A DNA stretch of 64,000 bases from CAZGMC01 sp964526565 (GTDB lineage: Bacteria; Pseudomonadota; Alphaproteobacteria; DSM-16000; Inquilinaceae): the NCBI GenBank assembly GCA_964526565.1, contig CAZGMC010000003.1, positions 30,921-94,920 on the forward strand, given 5' to 3'. The position numbers and the translations under genes are program-made. Each line of letters starts with the position of its first letter. The first letter of the stretch is position 1. The notes below the pieces were generated by a model. That model did not search any database, was not told the DNA's origin, and worked only from the letters and a program-made list of their open reading frames with translations. Of the stretch, positions 54,954 to 63,115 are shown one piece after another.

Positions 54954-56048
54954 CTATTTCGGCCCACCCTCTTCGAGCCCCTCATCGAGCCCGGCCGGGC
55001 CGCCGTCGGCAGGCGCCTCGGGAGCGGTCCGCGGCGGCTGGGTCATGGCCGGCGGCTCGAACGTGTCGGGAGGATCGGCCATGCCCGGCGCCTCGAAGGC
55101 GGGCGGGGTCGCCGCGGGCGGCTGCTGCGTCAGCGGCTGCGGCGAGGCGCCGGCCGCCAGCTCCGACACGTGCAGCATGGCCGGCGGGAAGGCGCCGGAA
55201 CTGAACGTGCCCACCCAGATGTCGTACTGGCCGGACTGGGCCGGCTGGATGGTGAGGCCGGGGTTCAGCCCCTGCTCGTCGTCATTGCACACCCACTGGC
55301 CGTTCGGCAGGTTAACCGCCAAGGTTGTATCGGCGTCGGACCGCACGTAGATGTACAGCGGCGCCTGCCCCGCCTCAAAGTTCAGCCGGGCGTCGGGCTG
55401 GACGTTGTTGATGTAGCCGTTGCAGCCCGGACCGAGCGGACCGGCCGGGTTGGGGCCGCCGGCCAGCACCTCCATCTGCTGCGGGTCCGGCGTGAACCCG
55501 GCCGACAGGGTCATGGTGCCGTACAGCGGCTCGGCCATGACGTTGGGCTGGCTCGCACCGCCGCCGGCCGCCTGCCACTGCGGCGCCAGCTCCGAGATGT
55601 AGAGCGTGGCCGGCGGCGTGTTGCCCGGCTGGTAGGTGCCGACCCAGATGTCGTACTGGCCGGACATGGCCGGCTGCAGCGACACCAGCGGGTTCAGCCC
55701 GTTGGCGTCGTCGTTGCACATCCACTGGCCGTTGGGCAGGTTGACCGCCAGGGTCGTGTCGGCCTGGGAGATCACATACAGGTTCAGCGGGAACTGCTGG
55801 CCGGCGGTGAAGTTCAGCCGCACGTCCGGCTGCGCATTCATGATATAGCCGCCGCAGCCCGGCCCCAGGCCGGTGGCGCTGTCCGGGCCGCCGGCCAGGA
55901 CTTCCACCGGCACCGGATCGGGCATGAACCCGGTATCCAGATTGACGGTGCCGTACAGCGGATCGGCCGAGATGTTCTGGGCGTGCGCGGCAGCGGCGAA
56001 CGACAGCGCCGCAAGCGCCGCTGCGGAGACAAGCATTGGTCTGGGCAA
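54954..56048 (-). CDS. Secreted protein with two tandem domains
   Basis: A 364-residue exported protein. The TTG start at 56048 is chosen for its GGGAGAG site; it gives signal peptide LVSAAALAALSFAAAAHAQ. Two copies of a domain of about 130 residues follow, each with PLYGT-x-x-L-x-x-GFxPDP, VEVLAGGP, GPGCxGYI, PDxRLNF, ADTTLAVNLPNGQWxCNDD and SGQYDIWVGTxxxG. The last 50 residues are Pro/Ala-rich. The domain resembles pre-peptidase C-terminal-like (PPC) beta-sandwiches attached to secreted proteases, but no protease domain is present. It is probably a periplasmic or surface binding protein. Confidence 0.75.
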   Translation of the reverse strand: MPRPMLVSAAALAALSFAAAAHAQNISADPLYGTVNLDTGFMPDPVPVEVLAGGPDSATGLGPGCGGYIMNAQPDVRLNFTAGQQFPLNLYVISQADTTLAVNLPNGQWMCNDDANGLNPLVSLQPAMSGQYDIWVGTYQPGNTPPATLYISELAPQWQAAGGGASQPNVMAEPLYGTMTLSAGFTPDPQQMEVLAGGPNPAGPLGPGCNGYINNVQPDARLNFEAGQAPLYIYVRSDADTTLAVNLPNGQWVCNDDEQGLNPGLTIQPAQSGQYDIWVGTFSSGAFPPAMLHVSELAAGASPQPLTQQPPAATPPAFEAPGMADPPDTFEPPAMTQPPRTAPEAPADGGPAGLDEGLEEGGPK

Positions 56049-56302
56049 GGGGGTCTCTCCCTGCAAGTGGCGGGCACAGGCGCGCATCGATTGATACGCG
56101 TCCTGTGAATACACCCGCCTCCATGACTGAATTGAGGCGCCGACGATGCATTATGCCGTTCGGCTGCCCCGCCAGACGGAACCCCTTGTTGTACAACGAT
56201 TCGGGCCCACGGCAATGGCACCGGCGGGCGGCCGCGCCGGGCCTCTGCCGGCCTCGCCCGCCACCACCGCCGCATCGCCGTCCGGGAGACTCGGGACTGG
56301 CC

Positions 56303-57433
56303 TCAACCCTGCCGCCCGGCCATCGCCTCCGCCGGCTCCGGGGCCGCCGCCTCCTCGGCCGGCACCGCCCGTTCGAACCAGCCACGGGTACGGTTGGCAA
56401 AGGCGACCAGCGACAGCATCACCGGCACCTCCACCAGGACACCGACCACCGTGGCCAGCGCCGCGCCGCTGTTCAGACCGAACAGGCTGATCGCCACGGC
56501 CACCGCCAGTTCGAAGAAGTTGGACGTGCCGATCAGGGCCGCCGGCGCGGCGATCGGGAACGGCACGCGCCAGGCCCGCGCCCACGCATACGCCAGGGCG
56601 AACATGCCGTACGTCTGCACCAGCAGCGGCACGGCGATCAGCAGGATGACCAGCGGCTGGGCCAGGATGCGCTGGCCCTGGAAGGCGAACAGCAGCACCA
56701 CCGTGGCCAGCAGGCCGATCACCGTGTATGGCTTGAGCCGGGCGGTGAAGGCGCTGACGCTCTGGTCGGTGCCGCCGGCCAGCAGCGCCCGCCGGGTGAG
56801 GTACCCCGCCGCCAGCGGAATGACCACGTACAGCCCGACCGACAGCAGCAGCGTCGACCACGGCACCACCACGTCGGTCACGCCGAGCAGGAAGGCGACG
56901 ATCGGCGCGAACGCGAACACCATGATCACGTCGTTCAGCGACACCTGGACCAGGGTATAGGTGGGGTCGCCGCGGGTCAGTTGGCTCCACACGAACACCA
57001 TGGCGGTGCACGGTGCGGCGCCGAGCAGGATCATGCCGGCGATGTATTCGCGGGCGTCGGCCGGATCGACCAGGCCGCGGAACACGACCTCGAAGAACAG
57101 CACGCCCAGCCCGGCCATGGTGAACGGCTTGATCAGCCAATTGATCGTCACGGTGATGACCAGGCCCTTGGGCCGGTCGCCGATGTGGCGCAGCGCCGCG
57201 AAGTCGACGTTGACCATCATCGGGTAGATCATCACCCAGATCAGCACCGCCACGACCAGGTTGACGCTGGCCACCTCGAGCCGGCTGAGCAGGTCGACCA
57301 GCGGCGGGAACAGCTCGCCCAGCGCAATGCCGGCGACGATGCACAGCGCCACCCACAGGCTGAGATAGCGCTCGAACACGCCCATCGAGGCGCCGGCGGC
57401 ACGGCGGCCGGTGATCTCGCATTGTGCCGACAT
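56303..57433 (-). CDS. acr3: Arsenite efflux transporter Acr3
   Basis: A 376-residue permease with ten membrane helices that expels arsenite (and some antimonite). The conserved Cys of helix 4 is in MILLGAAPCTAMVFVWSQL. LIGTSNFFELAVAVAISLFG is also a family motif. Its start overlaps the stop of the upstream arsC by 1 bp (TGATG). It is the last gene of arsR-arsC-arsC-acr3. Confidence 0.93.
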   Translation of the reverse strand: MSAQCEITGRRAAGASMGVFERYLSLWVALCIVAGIALGELFPPLVDLLSRLEVASVNLVVAVLIWVMIYPMMVNVDFAALRHIGDRPKGLVITVTINWLIKPFTMAGLGVLFFEVVFRGLVDPADAREYIAGMILLGAAPCTAMVFVWSQLTRGDPTYTLVQVSLNDVIMVFAFAPIVAFLLGVTDVVVPWSTLLLSVGLYVVIPLAAGYLTRRALLAGGTDQSVSAFTARLKPYTVIGLLATVVLLFAFQGQRILAQPLVILLIAVPLLVQTYGMFALAYAWARAWRVPFPIAAPAALIGTSNFFELAVAVAISLFGLNSGAALATVVGVLVEVPVMLSLVAFANRTRGWFERAVPAEEAAAPEPAEAMAGRQG

Positions 57434-57972
57434 CAGGCAGCCCCCGCCGTATCGACCGGTGCAGCGCGCGACGTGCCGATCTCGTCCAGCCGCTTCTTCA
57501 GCGCCAGACGATCCAGCCCCTCGAGGCGCAGGTTGGTAAAGATCTTGATCCGGCTCTCCAGTTCCAGGTAGATCTTCTTGAAGAATTGCAGGGTCTTGTC
57601 ATCCGGCCCGACGAACGCGGCCGGGTCTTCCACGCCCCAGTGCGCGGTCATCGGCTGGCCGGGCCAGGCCGGGCAGACCTCGCCGGCGGCGTTGTCGCAG
57701 ACCGTGAACACGAAATCGAGCGGCAGCGTGTTCGGCGCGGCGAACTCGTCCCACGACTTGCTGCGGAAGCCGTCGGTCTTGTAGTTGAGCTGCTTGAGCA
57801 GCTTCAGGGTCATCGGGTGGACCTCGCCCTTGGGCTGGCTGCCGGCGCTGAACGCCTGGAACCGGCCGCCGCCGAAGCGGGTCAGCGCCGCCTCGCCCAT
57901 GACGCTGCGGGCGGAATTGCCGGTGCACAGGAACAGGACGTTGTAGGGGCGGTCCGGGATCTGCTGCGGCAT
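57433..57972 (-). CDS. arsC: Arsenate reductase, low-molecular-weight phosphatase type
   Basis: A 179-residue LMW-phosphatase-like arsenate reductase. The P-loop VLFLCTGNSARSVMGEA has C-x5-R. FSAGSQPKGEVHPMTLKLLK and DFVFTVCDNAAGEVCPAWPG follow, the latter supplying the second and third redox cysteines of the thioredoxin-coupled type. About 35 extra residues at the C-terminus are typical of alphaproteobacterial versions. It lies 25 bp after the glutaredoxin-type arsC, so two unrelated arsenate reductases are encoded in one operon. Confidence 0.9.
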   Translation of the reverse strand: MPQQIPDRPYNVLFLCTGNSARSVMGEAALTRFGGGRFQAFSAGSQPKGEVHPMTLKLLKQLNYKTDGFRSKSWDEFAAPNTLPLDFVFTVCDNAAGEVCPAWPGQPMTAHWGVEDPAAFVGPDDKTLQFFKKIYLELESRIKIFTNLRLEGLDRLALKKRLDEIGTSRAAPVDTAGAA

Positions 57973-57997
57973 GGACGGTCTCCTTATCCGAGTGGGG

Positions 57998-58402
57998 TCA
58001 GCCAGTGGTGACGGGCGTGCCGTCCTCCTTGACGAACGGCGCGCGCTGCGGGTCGGGCAGGATGTCGAGCACCGTTTCCGATGGCCGGCACAGCCTGACG
58101 CCGAGCGGGGCGACCACGATCGGCCGGTTGATCAGGATCGGGTGCTCGGTCATGAAATCGATCAGTGCGTCGTCGCTCCACGTCGGGTCGTCCAGGCCGA
58201 GCGCGTCATAGGGTGTGCCCTTGCGGCGCAGCAGGTCGCGCGGCGCGATGCCCATGCGGTCGATCAGCGAGACCAGTTCGTCACGGCTCGGCGGCGTCTT
58301 CAGGTACTCGACGACCTCCGGCTCGGCGCCGCTGTTGCGGATCATTGCCAGCACGTTCCGCGACGTACCGCAGTTCGGGTTGTGGTAGATGGTGATCGTC
58401 AC
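57998..58402 (-). CDS. arsC: Arsenate reductase, glutaredoxin type
   Basis: A 134-residue ArsC of the glutathione/glutaredoxin-coupled class. The catalytic Cys is in TIYHNPNCGTSRN. Arg residues of the arsenate site follow in GIAPRDLLRRKG, HPILINRPIVV and PLGVRLCRPSE. The GTG start has a GGGAGG site. Its first 122 bp are overlapped by the end of the arsR frame. Confidence 0.92.
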   Translation of the reverse strand: MTITIYHNPNCGTSRNVLAMIRNSGAEPEVVEYLKTPPSRDELVSLIDRMGIAPRDLLRRKGTPYDALGLDDPTWSDDALIDFMTEHPILINRPIVVAPLGVRLCRPSETVLDILPDPQRAPFVKEDGTPVTTG

Positions 58403-58724
58403 ACGCGCCTCCCGCGTTGCCGTAGCCGCACAGCTCGGGGCGGCCGCCGCAGCAGTCCTCGGTGAGGAAGGCCAGCAGCCGCCGCGTGCCCTCGATGTGC
58501 GTGGCATAGAAGATCTGACGCTGCACCCGCCACGAGCGGGCCAGCCCGGCCCGCTCCAGATGGCCCAGGTGGAACGACAGCGTCGACGGCGCCACGCCGA
58601 TGCGCTCGGCAATGTCGCCGGCCGGCAGCCCGTTCGGCCCCTGCCGCACCAGCAGCCGGAACACCGCCAGCCGGGTCTCCTGGGCCAAAGCGGCGAACGC
58701 CGCCATCGCCTGTGTCGTTTCCAT
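58281..58724 (-). CDS. arsR: ArsR-family arsenic-responsive repressor
   Basis: A 147-residue winged-helix repressor. MAAFAALAQETRLAVFRLLV and ERIGVAPSTLSFHLGHLERA are the DNA-binding part. The C-terminus has FLTEDCCGGRPELCGYG, a cysteine group likely to bind arsenite. Normal relatives stop soon after this point, about 110 residues, but this frame continues another 30-40 residues (ACDDHHLPQPELRYVAERAG) across the start of arsC. It may be a lost stop codon. A dyad operator covers its start codon. Confidence 0.85.
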   Translation of the reverse strand: METTQAMAAFAALAQETRLAVFRLLVRQGPNGLPAGDIAERIGVAPSTLSFHLGHLERAGLARSWRVQRQIFYATHIEGTRRLLAFLTEDCCGGRPELCGYGNAGGACDDHHLPQPELRYVAERAGNDPQQRRRAGGRRVPEDAAEP

Positions 58725-58748
58725 GTTTCCACTATCGTCGAAATATGG
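58721..58748 (-). promoter_or_regulatory. Probable ArsR operator
   Basis: CCATGTTTC-N10-GAAATATGG is an inverted repeat with 8 of 9 pairs matching. It overlaps the arsR start codon, fitting autorepression of the ars operon. Confidence 0.5.
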
Positions 58749-58777
58749 AAGCGACGCAAGCGCCTTTCGCACGCACT

Positions 58778-58867
58778 GCGGAGTTCAGGGGACGGTTCAG
58801 CGGAGTTCAGGGGACGTTTCAGGATCGCGGTAGGGACGCGCACTACTGCGCGTCCCTACCGCGATCC
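58778..58867. repeat. 22-bp direct repeat joined to a perfect 21-bp hairpin
   Basis: GCGGAGTTCAGGGGACGGTT+CA occurs twice in tandem (58778-58799, 58800-58821, one change). It is followed directly by a perfect palindrome: arms 58822-58842 and 58847-58867, 21 bp each with no mismatch, and loop CTAC. It is a non-coding insert upstream of arsR. Confidence 0.9.
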
Positions 58868-58920
58868 GAAAGATCCACGAAAGACCGAGGACAGCAGCAC
58901 CATGCTGGGCGAGATCCCAC

Positions 58921-59030
58921 CCGACATCGCGAGCGAAGTGTGGCGATCCAGTATTGCCGCAAGTAAGGTCTATGGCCTTCTGAACTGGAGGCGCCGAGCC
59001 CGGATCGCCACGCTTCGCTCGCGATGTCGG
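58921..59030. repeat. Dispersed palindromic element, copy 2
   Basis: Arms of 29 bp, 58921-58949 (CCGACATCGCGAGCGAAG...) and 59002-59030 (...CTTCGCTCGCGATGTCGG), are inverted copies with one mismatch. The spacer is 52 bp. Total length 110 bp, nearly equal to the 108-bp copy 1, and with the same GCGAGCGAAG core. The remaining DNA to 59236 holds no gene. Confidence 0.85.
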
Positions 59031-59236
59031 CGTTACCAGCGGATATGTTTGGCAGCGTTAACTGCGACAGTGGGAATTTCTGGGCTTTAGCGCCCGGCCT
59101 ACGGAGAGCGCGCGATACCTTGAACACACCCCCTGCCGGTGCGCCTGGCACCGACCATCCCGCCTGATGCCATCCTGGCAGTCAGGCCGCGGCGGCTGCC
59201 GCGGTCACGCACCACACCAGTCCGCCGCGGCACGGC

Positions 59237-59479
59237 CTAGTCCTGCGGGCCGGTCTTGTCGGTGGCGGGGTCGAGCAGGCGGTGCAGGTGGACGACGAAA
59301 TAGCGCATGTGGGCGTCGTCGATGGTGGCGTTGGCCTTGCCGCGCCATGCCTCGTAGGCCTCGGCATAGCTGGGAAAGATGCCGACAATGTCGAGCTTGT
59401 CCAGGTCGGTGAACTCGACCTCGCCGGGGTGGCGCAGCTCGCCGCCGAACACCAGGTGGAGCAACTGCTTCTCGGCCAT
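59237..59479 (-). CDS. DUF4170 protein
   Basis: An 80-residue conserved alphaproteobacterial protein of the DUF4170 family. LLHLVFGGELRHPGEVEFTD, then IVGIFPSYAEAYEAWRGKAN and RYFVVHLHRLLDP, are typical. ATG 59479 has a GCGGAGGC site. Function unknown; homologues often lie near lipid A or sugar-nucleotide genes. Confidence 0.88.
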   Translation of the reverse strand: MAEKQLLHLVFGGELRHPGEVEFTDLDKLDIVGIFPSYAEAYEAWRGKANATIDDAHMRYFVVHLHRLLDPATDKTGPQD

Positions 59480-59752
59480 GGATCTGCCTCCGCGTTGGCG
59501 GGGCGCCGCACGGGCGCGCCGCTCTCGTTGACAGCCAGGATAATGCCAACGCCGCTGCCCAAGGCAAGGTTGCCGGCTGCCCCACGTTTCGTGGTCCTGC
59601 GTTCCGTAAGTTGCGGCGTGCGGCTCGGCGTCGGCCGGGCCGCCAAACAGGGCGCTCACGCGGTCGCGCCAGGCGCGGATCGGGTCGTGGTCGTCCAGGC
59701 GCCGCCGCGGCGCAACCGCCGGCGCGCCCCGAAGGACGCGCCGGCGGCGGCG

Positions 59753-60526
59753 TCAGGCGCAACGCGGCCCGTCGACGGTGTCGATGGCGCGGTCCAGCCG
59801 CTCGCTCTCGTCGATCACGATGCCCAGGAAGGCGTCGCGCTGTTCCGGCGCGAGGCCGGGATTGTCGCGCAGGATCTCAGAGAAGCTGCGGATCGCGGTC
59901 AGCGGCGTGCGCAGCCGGTGGGCGGCCAGGGCGGCGGCGTGGTCATCGGCGACGGCCGCCGGCACCGGCACCGCCCGCTGCGGTTCCTTCGTCCGCGCGA
60001 TGCCGGCGGCGACGCCGCGGATCATGCTGCGCGACAGGCCGATGTCCTTGAGCAGGTAGTCGTCCAGCGCCATCAACTCGCGCACCGTGGCCCGCTCCCG
60101 CCGCCAGCGGCCGATCGCGGCGGCCGTGCCCAGGGCCCCCCGCCACAGGCCGCGGCCAAGGCGCGCCAGGGCGGAGCCGACCGCGGCGCGCGTGTCCGCC
60201 GCCGCCTGGGCGCGGGCCAGCCGCACCTGCCGCATGATCTCCGCATATTCAGGACGGCTGTCGTTCATGAAGATCATCTCGCACCCCCTGCCGCCTTGGC
60301 GGCGGCATTCCTCTGCGTGCAGTCCTGTCATCACGTCCAGGGTCTTGCTGTGACCGCCCTCACAGGCCGCGCGGCCGGTCGGGGCGGCGTCGCGCCAGGC
60401 ACGGAAGGTCGCTGCCAGCCGCCGCACCAGCGCCTCGATCAGGCGGACCGAGACGTAGTCGTGCCGCGCGGCCAGCTCGTCGATCGGGCTGCGTCCGTAA
60501 TGCGGGCCCGTGCGAATCGCTTTCAT
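59753..60526 (-). CDS. DUF1127 protein fused to a truncated HisKA phospho-acceptor domain
   Basis: A 257-residue chimera. Residues 1-90 are a novel N-terminal part (MKAIRTGPHYGRSPIDELAA). The middle (about 150-180) is a DUF1127/YjiS motif, RERATVRELMALDDYLLKDI-GLSRS. The C-terminus is a HisKA dimerisation helix pair, HRLRTPLTAIRSFSEILRDN and AFLGIVIDESERLDRAIDTV. The expected H-E/D-x-R-T-P has Arg instead of the acidic residue. No ATPase domain follows: the protein ends eight residues later. A strong AAGGAGG site precedes ATG 60526. A second start (ATG at about 60280, after AGGGGG) could make a shorter form. It diverges from a LysR gene. Confidence 0.75.
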   Translation of the reverse strand: MKAIRTGPHYGRSPIDELAARHDYVSVRLIEALVRRLAATFRAWRDAAPTGRAACEGGHSKTLDVMTGLHAEECRRQGGRGCEMIFMNDSRPEYAEIMRQVRLARAQAAADTRAAVGSALARLGRGLWRGALGTAAAIGRWRRERATVRELMALDDYLLKDIGLSRSMIRGVAAGIARTKEPQRAVPVPAAVADDHAAALAAHRLRTPLTAIRSFSEILRDNPGLAPEQRDAFLGIVIDESERLDRAIDTVDGPRCA

Positions 60527-60651
60527 GACATCGCCTCCTTGCCTGTCTCGTCGGCGGCCGTTGCCGGCCGTTGACGCCATGAAGGTGACGCGCCTATATG
60601 TATCAGTCCAACGAATTGGTCTTATCGGATCGATCAGAAGGATTGATGGAC

Positions 60652-61551
60652 ATGGCCATGCCCCGCATCCTCGAGCCCGACCTGCTGCAGAGCTTCGTGG
60701 CCATCGCGGAGACCGGCAGCTTCACCGAGGCGGCGCGCCGGGTGCACCGCACCCAGTCGGCCGTCAGCATGCAGATCCGCCGGCTGGAGGAGCTGCTCGG
60801 CCGGCCGGTGTTCCTGCGCAACGGCCGCTCGGTCGCGCTGACCCAGGACGGCGACCTGCTGCTGGGCCACGCGCGGCGCATCCTGCGCGCCCACGGCGAG
60901 GCGATCGCCGCCTTCGACGGGTCGGAGCTGCAGGGCCGGGTCACCATCGGCACGCCCGATCAGTACGCCACGGCCTTCCTGCCGGGCATCCTGGCGCGAT
61001 TCGCGGAGACGCATCCGCGCGTCCATGTCGAGGTGGCGTGCGACATCTCGAACACCCTGCGCGCCCAGCTCGGCGACGGGACGCTGGACCTCGCCCTGCT
61101 GACCTGCAGTCCGGGCGACGAGGACGGCGTGGGGGGCGGCGTGGTGGTGCTGGAGGAGCCGCTGGTCTGGGCGACCTCGGCGCGGCACTGCGCCCACGAG
61201 CGCACGCCGGTGCCGCTGGCGCTGTTCCACCAGGGCTGCGTCTATCGCCGGAGTGCGGTCGAGGCGCTGGCGGCGCTGGAGCGGCCCTACCGCATCGCCT
61301 ACACGAGCATGAGCATGGCCGGCATCATGGCCGCGGTACGGGCCGGCCTGGCGGTCAGCGCCCTGCCCCGTTTCAGCCTGGTGGAGCAGCTCCGCATTTT
61401 GGGCGAGCGCGACGGCTTCCCGCCCCTGCCGAGCTACCGCGTCACCCTGATGCGCGGCCGCGACAGGCGCTCGCCCGTGCTCGACCGCCTGGAGGAGCAC
61501 ATCATCGACAATTTCGCCGCGGCGGTGCCTCCGGCGGCCGCGGCGGCGTGA
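60652..61551 (+). CDS. LysR-family transcriptional regulator
   Basis: A 299-residue LysR-type regulator. Winged-helix part: LLQSFVAIAETGSFTEAARR, VHRTQSAVSMQIRRLEELLG and RPVFLRNGRSVALTQDGDLL. The effector-binding domain follows from about residue 92 (GRVTIGTPDQYATAFLPGIL). ATG 60652 is chosen because AGAAGGA lies eight bases upstream; ATG 60646 is too close. The neighbour on the other side is the DUF1127-HisKA gene, and as LysR regulators often control divergent genes, it is a candidate target. Confidence 0.88.
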   Translation: MAMPRILEPDLLQSFVAIAETGSFTEAARRVHRTQSAVSMQIRRLEELLGRPVFLRNGRSVALTQDGDLLLGHARRILRAHGEAIAAFDGSELQGRVTIGTPDQYATAFLPGILARFAETHPRVHVEVACDISNTLRAQLGDGTLDLALLTCSPGDEDGVGGGVVVLEEPLVWATSARHCAHERTPVPLALFHQGCVYRRSAVEALAALERPYRIAYTSMSMAGIMAAVRAGLAVSALPRFSLVEQLRILGERDGFPPLPSYRVTLMRGRDRRSPVLDRLEEHIIDNFAAAVPPAAAAA

Positions 61552-61659
61552 CGGCATGGCGGGCATGGCGGGCGTGACGGCATGGCGGGCATGGCGGGCG
61601 TGACGGCATGGCGGCAGGCGGCGTGGCGGCAGGCGGCGTGGCGGCGTGGCGGCAGGCGG
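61548..61659. repeat. 26-bp and 15-bp minisatellites at the LysR 3' end
   Basis: A 26-bp unit beginning GTGACGGCATGGCGGGCATG is repeated twice plus a partial copy, starting inside the LysR stop codon. It passes into a 15-bp unit (GCAGGCGGCGTGGCG) repeated about 2.5 times, ending at the GT39 stop. It is non-coding. Confidence 0.9.
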
Positions 61660-61660
61660 G

Positions 61661-63115
61661 TCAGAACCGGCGGTCCTCCTCGGCCACGACGATGCCGTGG
61701 AACTGGCGGTAGCGCAGCGGCGGCAGGCCGGGCCTCTGGAACAGGGCGCGCAGGGTCTCCGCGTCCCGCCCGAACGACCAGGCGACCACCGGACAGGAGT
61801 CGCGCAGAATGGCTTCCATGGCGGCGGCAGTGGGTTGGCCGTTCAGGCCAAGCGGGATCAGGGACATCCGGTGACCGGGCGCGATCCGGTCGGCATAATA
61901 GCGAAACAGCCGGTCGTCGCCGTCGTCGATGACGAAGATGCTGCCGTCGATGCAGCCGTCCTGGCCGAGGACGAAGGCGGTCGATCCGCGGCGATCCTCC
62001 TTGTCGATCTGCGTGAAGTGATGGACCAGCCGCGGCAGGGGCACGAGGACGGCGAGAACGACGCACGCGGCAAAGGCGGCGCGACGGTACGACCCGAGCG
62101 CATCGCACAGGACGACGAGTGTCGTGGCGATCGCCAGGTACGCGGCCGGGAACAGGACCAGCAGCGCACGCGGCACCAGCACCGGATGGACCAGCAGGGT
62201 ATAGCCGGCCCCCACGGCCAGGACGAAGGCAATGACAAGTAACGAATAGGACAGCAGGTGCCGATGCGGATCCCGCCGGATGAAAGTCAGGACCGTAGAC
62301 CCGAGGATGACGGGTATGGCGATATAGAGATGGACCTTGGCCGACAGCAGCAGGCGGCTGAACGTCATCGTGACCCACTCGAAATCGGGCTCGAGCCAGT
62401 GCGCGACGCTGGCCCCGTCGCCGAGTGCATTCGTCCCGAACATCCAGGTCAGGGTCAGGCCGGCCAGGACGATCGCTGCCACCAGCATGGGAACCAGCCG
62501 CCGCCAGGCCCGAATGTGCAGCAGCACGAGGGCCGCAGCCATGGCGTTGGCGCCGATCACCCCATAGTATTGCGAGAACCCGGCCATGAGCCCGCCGGTG
62601 AATAACAGCAGTCCTGTCGTCCATCGGACATCTTCGCCCCGCAACGCTGCCGTGTGGGCCCGCAGGCACGCCCCGAAGCTCAGGCAGGCACCAAACAGCA
62701 GGGGCGCGTACATGCGTACTTCCTGGGCATAGTATACGGCGCCATATGAAAAACAGAACATCAGCACGAACAGCACGAAAATGCGCCGCGGCAGCAGCCA
62801 TTTGAAGTAAAAATACACGAACAGCAGCGTCGCCGAACCGATCAGGGCGCTCAGCATGCGGGCCGATACATCCCCGTACGGAAAAACGTTCACCCATGAC
62901 CACAGAAGCATATAATAAAGAGGAGGATGCACGTCACCACGATATATTCGCCACAAGTCTGACAGGTGATGTTGTGGATTTGCAAGCATCATAGAATAAA
63001 CTTCATCAAGAAACAGACTCTCCTGATCCAGGTACAGGAACCGGATGCAGATGGCCGCGGCAACCGGCATCAGCAACCACCCGTTCCTTGCTGTCCACTT
63101 TTGAGTATTTGTCAT
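61661..63115 (-). CDS. Membrane glycosyltransferase, GT39/ArnT-like
   Basis: A 484-residue polytopic protein with about 11-12 helices. The first periplasmic loop has SLFLDEVYSMMLANPQHHLS with the catalytic Asp-Glu, then RGDVHPPLYYMLLWSWV with the conserved PPLYY motif. Such enzymes move sugars from polyprenyl-phosphate carriers to proteins or lipids in the periplasm. The C-terminal soluble part is about 100 residues (DGSIFVIDDGDDRLFRYYAD). The codon bias is weaker and GC lower at its 5' end, hinting at a more recent arrival. Confidence 0.83.
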   Translation of the reverse strand: MTNTQKWTARNGWLLMPVAAAICIRFLYLDQESLFLDEVYSMMLANPQHHLSDLWRIYRGDVHPPLYYMLLWSWVNVFPYGDVSARMLSALIGSATLLFVYFYFKWLLPRRIFVLFVLMFCFSYGAVYYAQEVRMYAPLLFGACLSFGACLRAHTAALRGEDVRWTTGLLLFTGGLMAGFSQYYGVIGANAMAAALVLLHIRAWRRLVPMLVAAIVLAGLTLTWMFGTNALGDGASVAHWLEPDFEWVTMTFSRLLLSAKVHLYIAIPVILGSTVLTFIRRDPHRHLLSYSLLVIAFVLAVGAGYTLLVHPVLVPRALLVLFPAAYLAIATTLVVLCDALGSYRRAAFAACVVLAVLVPLPRLVHHFTQIDKEDRRGSTAFVLGQDGCIDGSIFVIDDGDDRLFRYYADRIAPGHRMSLIPLGLNGQPTAAAMEAILRDSCPVVAWSFGRDAETLRALFQRPGLPPLRYRQFHGIVVAEEDRRF

